This document shows positions 63,520 through 64,000 of a stretch of DNA of 64,000 nt, piece by piece. The translations under genes and the position numbers were made by a program. The stretch's first letter is position 1. Each line of letters begins with the position of its first letter. Below the pieces are notes generated by a model. It worked only from the letters and a program-made list of their open reading frames with translations. It had not been told where the DNA came from and ran no database searches. Source of the DNA: Brucella pituitosa (GTDB taxonomy: Bacteria > Pseudomonadota > Alphaproteobacteria > Rhizobiales > Rhizobiaceae); contig NZ_PYSY02000003.1 in assembly GCF_003049685.1 (NCBI RefSeq), forward strand, positions 62,001 through 126,000, read 5' to 3'.

Positions 63520-64000
63520 GCCACACACAATTAACACGCGCAATTGGAAAATCGGGTGTGGAAGCATCTGCTGTCGGGCTGGGAACCTGGGCGATTGGTG
63601 GCTGGATGTGGGGTGGCACAGATGAGCAGGAGTCAATCGCCGCCATTCAGTCCTCGCTTGATACCGGGGTGACACTCCTTGACACCGCTCCCGCTTACGG
63701 ACTTGGCCGCTCTGAAGAGATTGTCGGCAAGGCACTCAAGGGGCGGCGCGATAAGGCTATCATCGCAACCAAATGCGGTCTCGTATGGCATACACAAAGA
63801 GGTCAGTATTTTTTTGATCAGGGCACCCAGTCTGTACATCGCTATCTCGGACGAGATGCGATTATGCATGAGGTGGAGGAAAGCCTGAGGCGTCTCAATA
63901 CAGACTATATCGACCTCTATATCACCCACTGGCAAGACCCCACCACTCCGATTGAAGAAACCATGCGTGCGCTTGAGGACTTACGTACAGCCGGAAAAAT
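63516..64000 (+). CDS. Aldo/keto reductase, cut by the window end
   Basis: The first 161 residues of an NADPH-dependent (beta/alpha)8 aldo/keto reductase. Visible are SAVGLGTWAIGGW, the catalytic Asp and Tyr in LLDTAPAYGLGRSEEIVG, the Lys in AIIATKCG and the His in LYITHWQDP. The start overlaps the regulator stop by ATGA, so it belongs to the sugar operon and probably oxidises or reduces the imported sugar. The rest lies outside the window. Confidence 0.9.
   Translation, partial: MSHTQLTRAIGKSGVEASAVGLGTWAIGGWMWGGTDEQESIAAIQSSLDTGVTLLDTAPAYGLGRSEEIVGKALKGRRDKAIIATKCGLVWHTQRGQYFFDQGTQSVHRYLGRDAIMHEVEESLRRLNTDYIDLYITHWQDPTTPIEETMRALEDLRTAGK

Noticed and set aside
1..64000. CRISPR arrays, tRNA or rRNA genes, integrase or phage genes
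   Set aside because: No regularly spaced repeats, no cloverleaf or rRNA-like sequence and no integrase or phage structural genes were seen by reading; a tRNAscan or CRISPR search was not possible.

Overview
The window reads as a chromosome segment of an alphaproteobacterium of the Brucella/Ochrobactrum group. The grounds are the gene families (an Omp25/31-type 8-stranded porin, the 3' end of an Omp2-type porin, ExoF/ExoP-like polysaccharide export proteins, a large autotransporter), the moderate GC content and the density of short overlapping operons. I ran no database search, so the genus is an inference. No rRNA, tRNA or CRISPR array was seen.

Layout. (A) 324-20051 is a surface or exo-polysaccharide locus: pyruvyltransferase, two GT2 and two intact GT4 glycosyltransferases plus a 3'-truncated GT4, Wzx-type flippase, a WecA/MraY-family initiating transferase, a Wzy-like polymerase, a WcaF-like acetyltransferase, GDP-mannose dehydratase and GDP-fucose synthase (so a fucose-type sugar is predicted), and ExoF/ExoP-like export proteins. 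A LuxR-type and a Crp-type regulator sit divergently at its right edge. (B) 20053-32632 is the most interesting part. A five-gene operon (HAL-family lyase without the MIO triad, hydantoinase-like amidohydrolase, M20 carbamoylase-like hydrolase, DUF917 protein, urocanase homologue) is divergent from a LysR-type regulator with two HTH segments and a four-gene betaine-type (YehZYXW/OpuC-like) ABC transporter. Gene content fits uptake of ergothioneine and its conversion to glutamate. (C) 32633-45317 holds an autotransporter remnant, the Prc protease, a NarL-type two-component system, an Omp25/31-like protein, a lone GT2, an IS3-family relic, an intact 1011-residue autotransporter and a cysteine-containing secreted protein. 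(D) 45592-49748 has a PLP aminotransferase, a chimeric threonine-dehydratase relic, a luciferase-like monooxygenase and a CidA/LrgAB pair. (E) 49877-56681 has YceI, an EmrAB-type efflux pair, a small secreted protein, two LysR regulators and an isochorismatase-family hydrolase. (F) 56769-64000 has a porin fragment, an intact IS3-family element and a ribose-type sugar ABC operon with a SorC-family regulator and an aldo/keto reductase cut by the window end.

How the parts work together. In (B) the gene set lacks HutI, HutF and HutG, which a histidine pathway needs after urocanase, and has hydantoin-opening and N-carbamoyl-amino-acid hydrolases instead. That is what a C2-substituted imidazole such as ergothioneine requires. 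Two similar palindromes lie 62-75 bases upstream of the first gene of each arm and could be the shared operator. In (F) the IS element abuts both a 5'-truncated porin and the TTG start of the sugar-binding protein, so it marks a rearrangement that probably changed how the sugar operon is expressed. Relics at 9224, 32633, 40290, 46830 and 56769 show repeated gene loss in this region.
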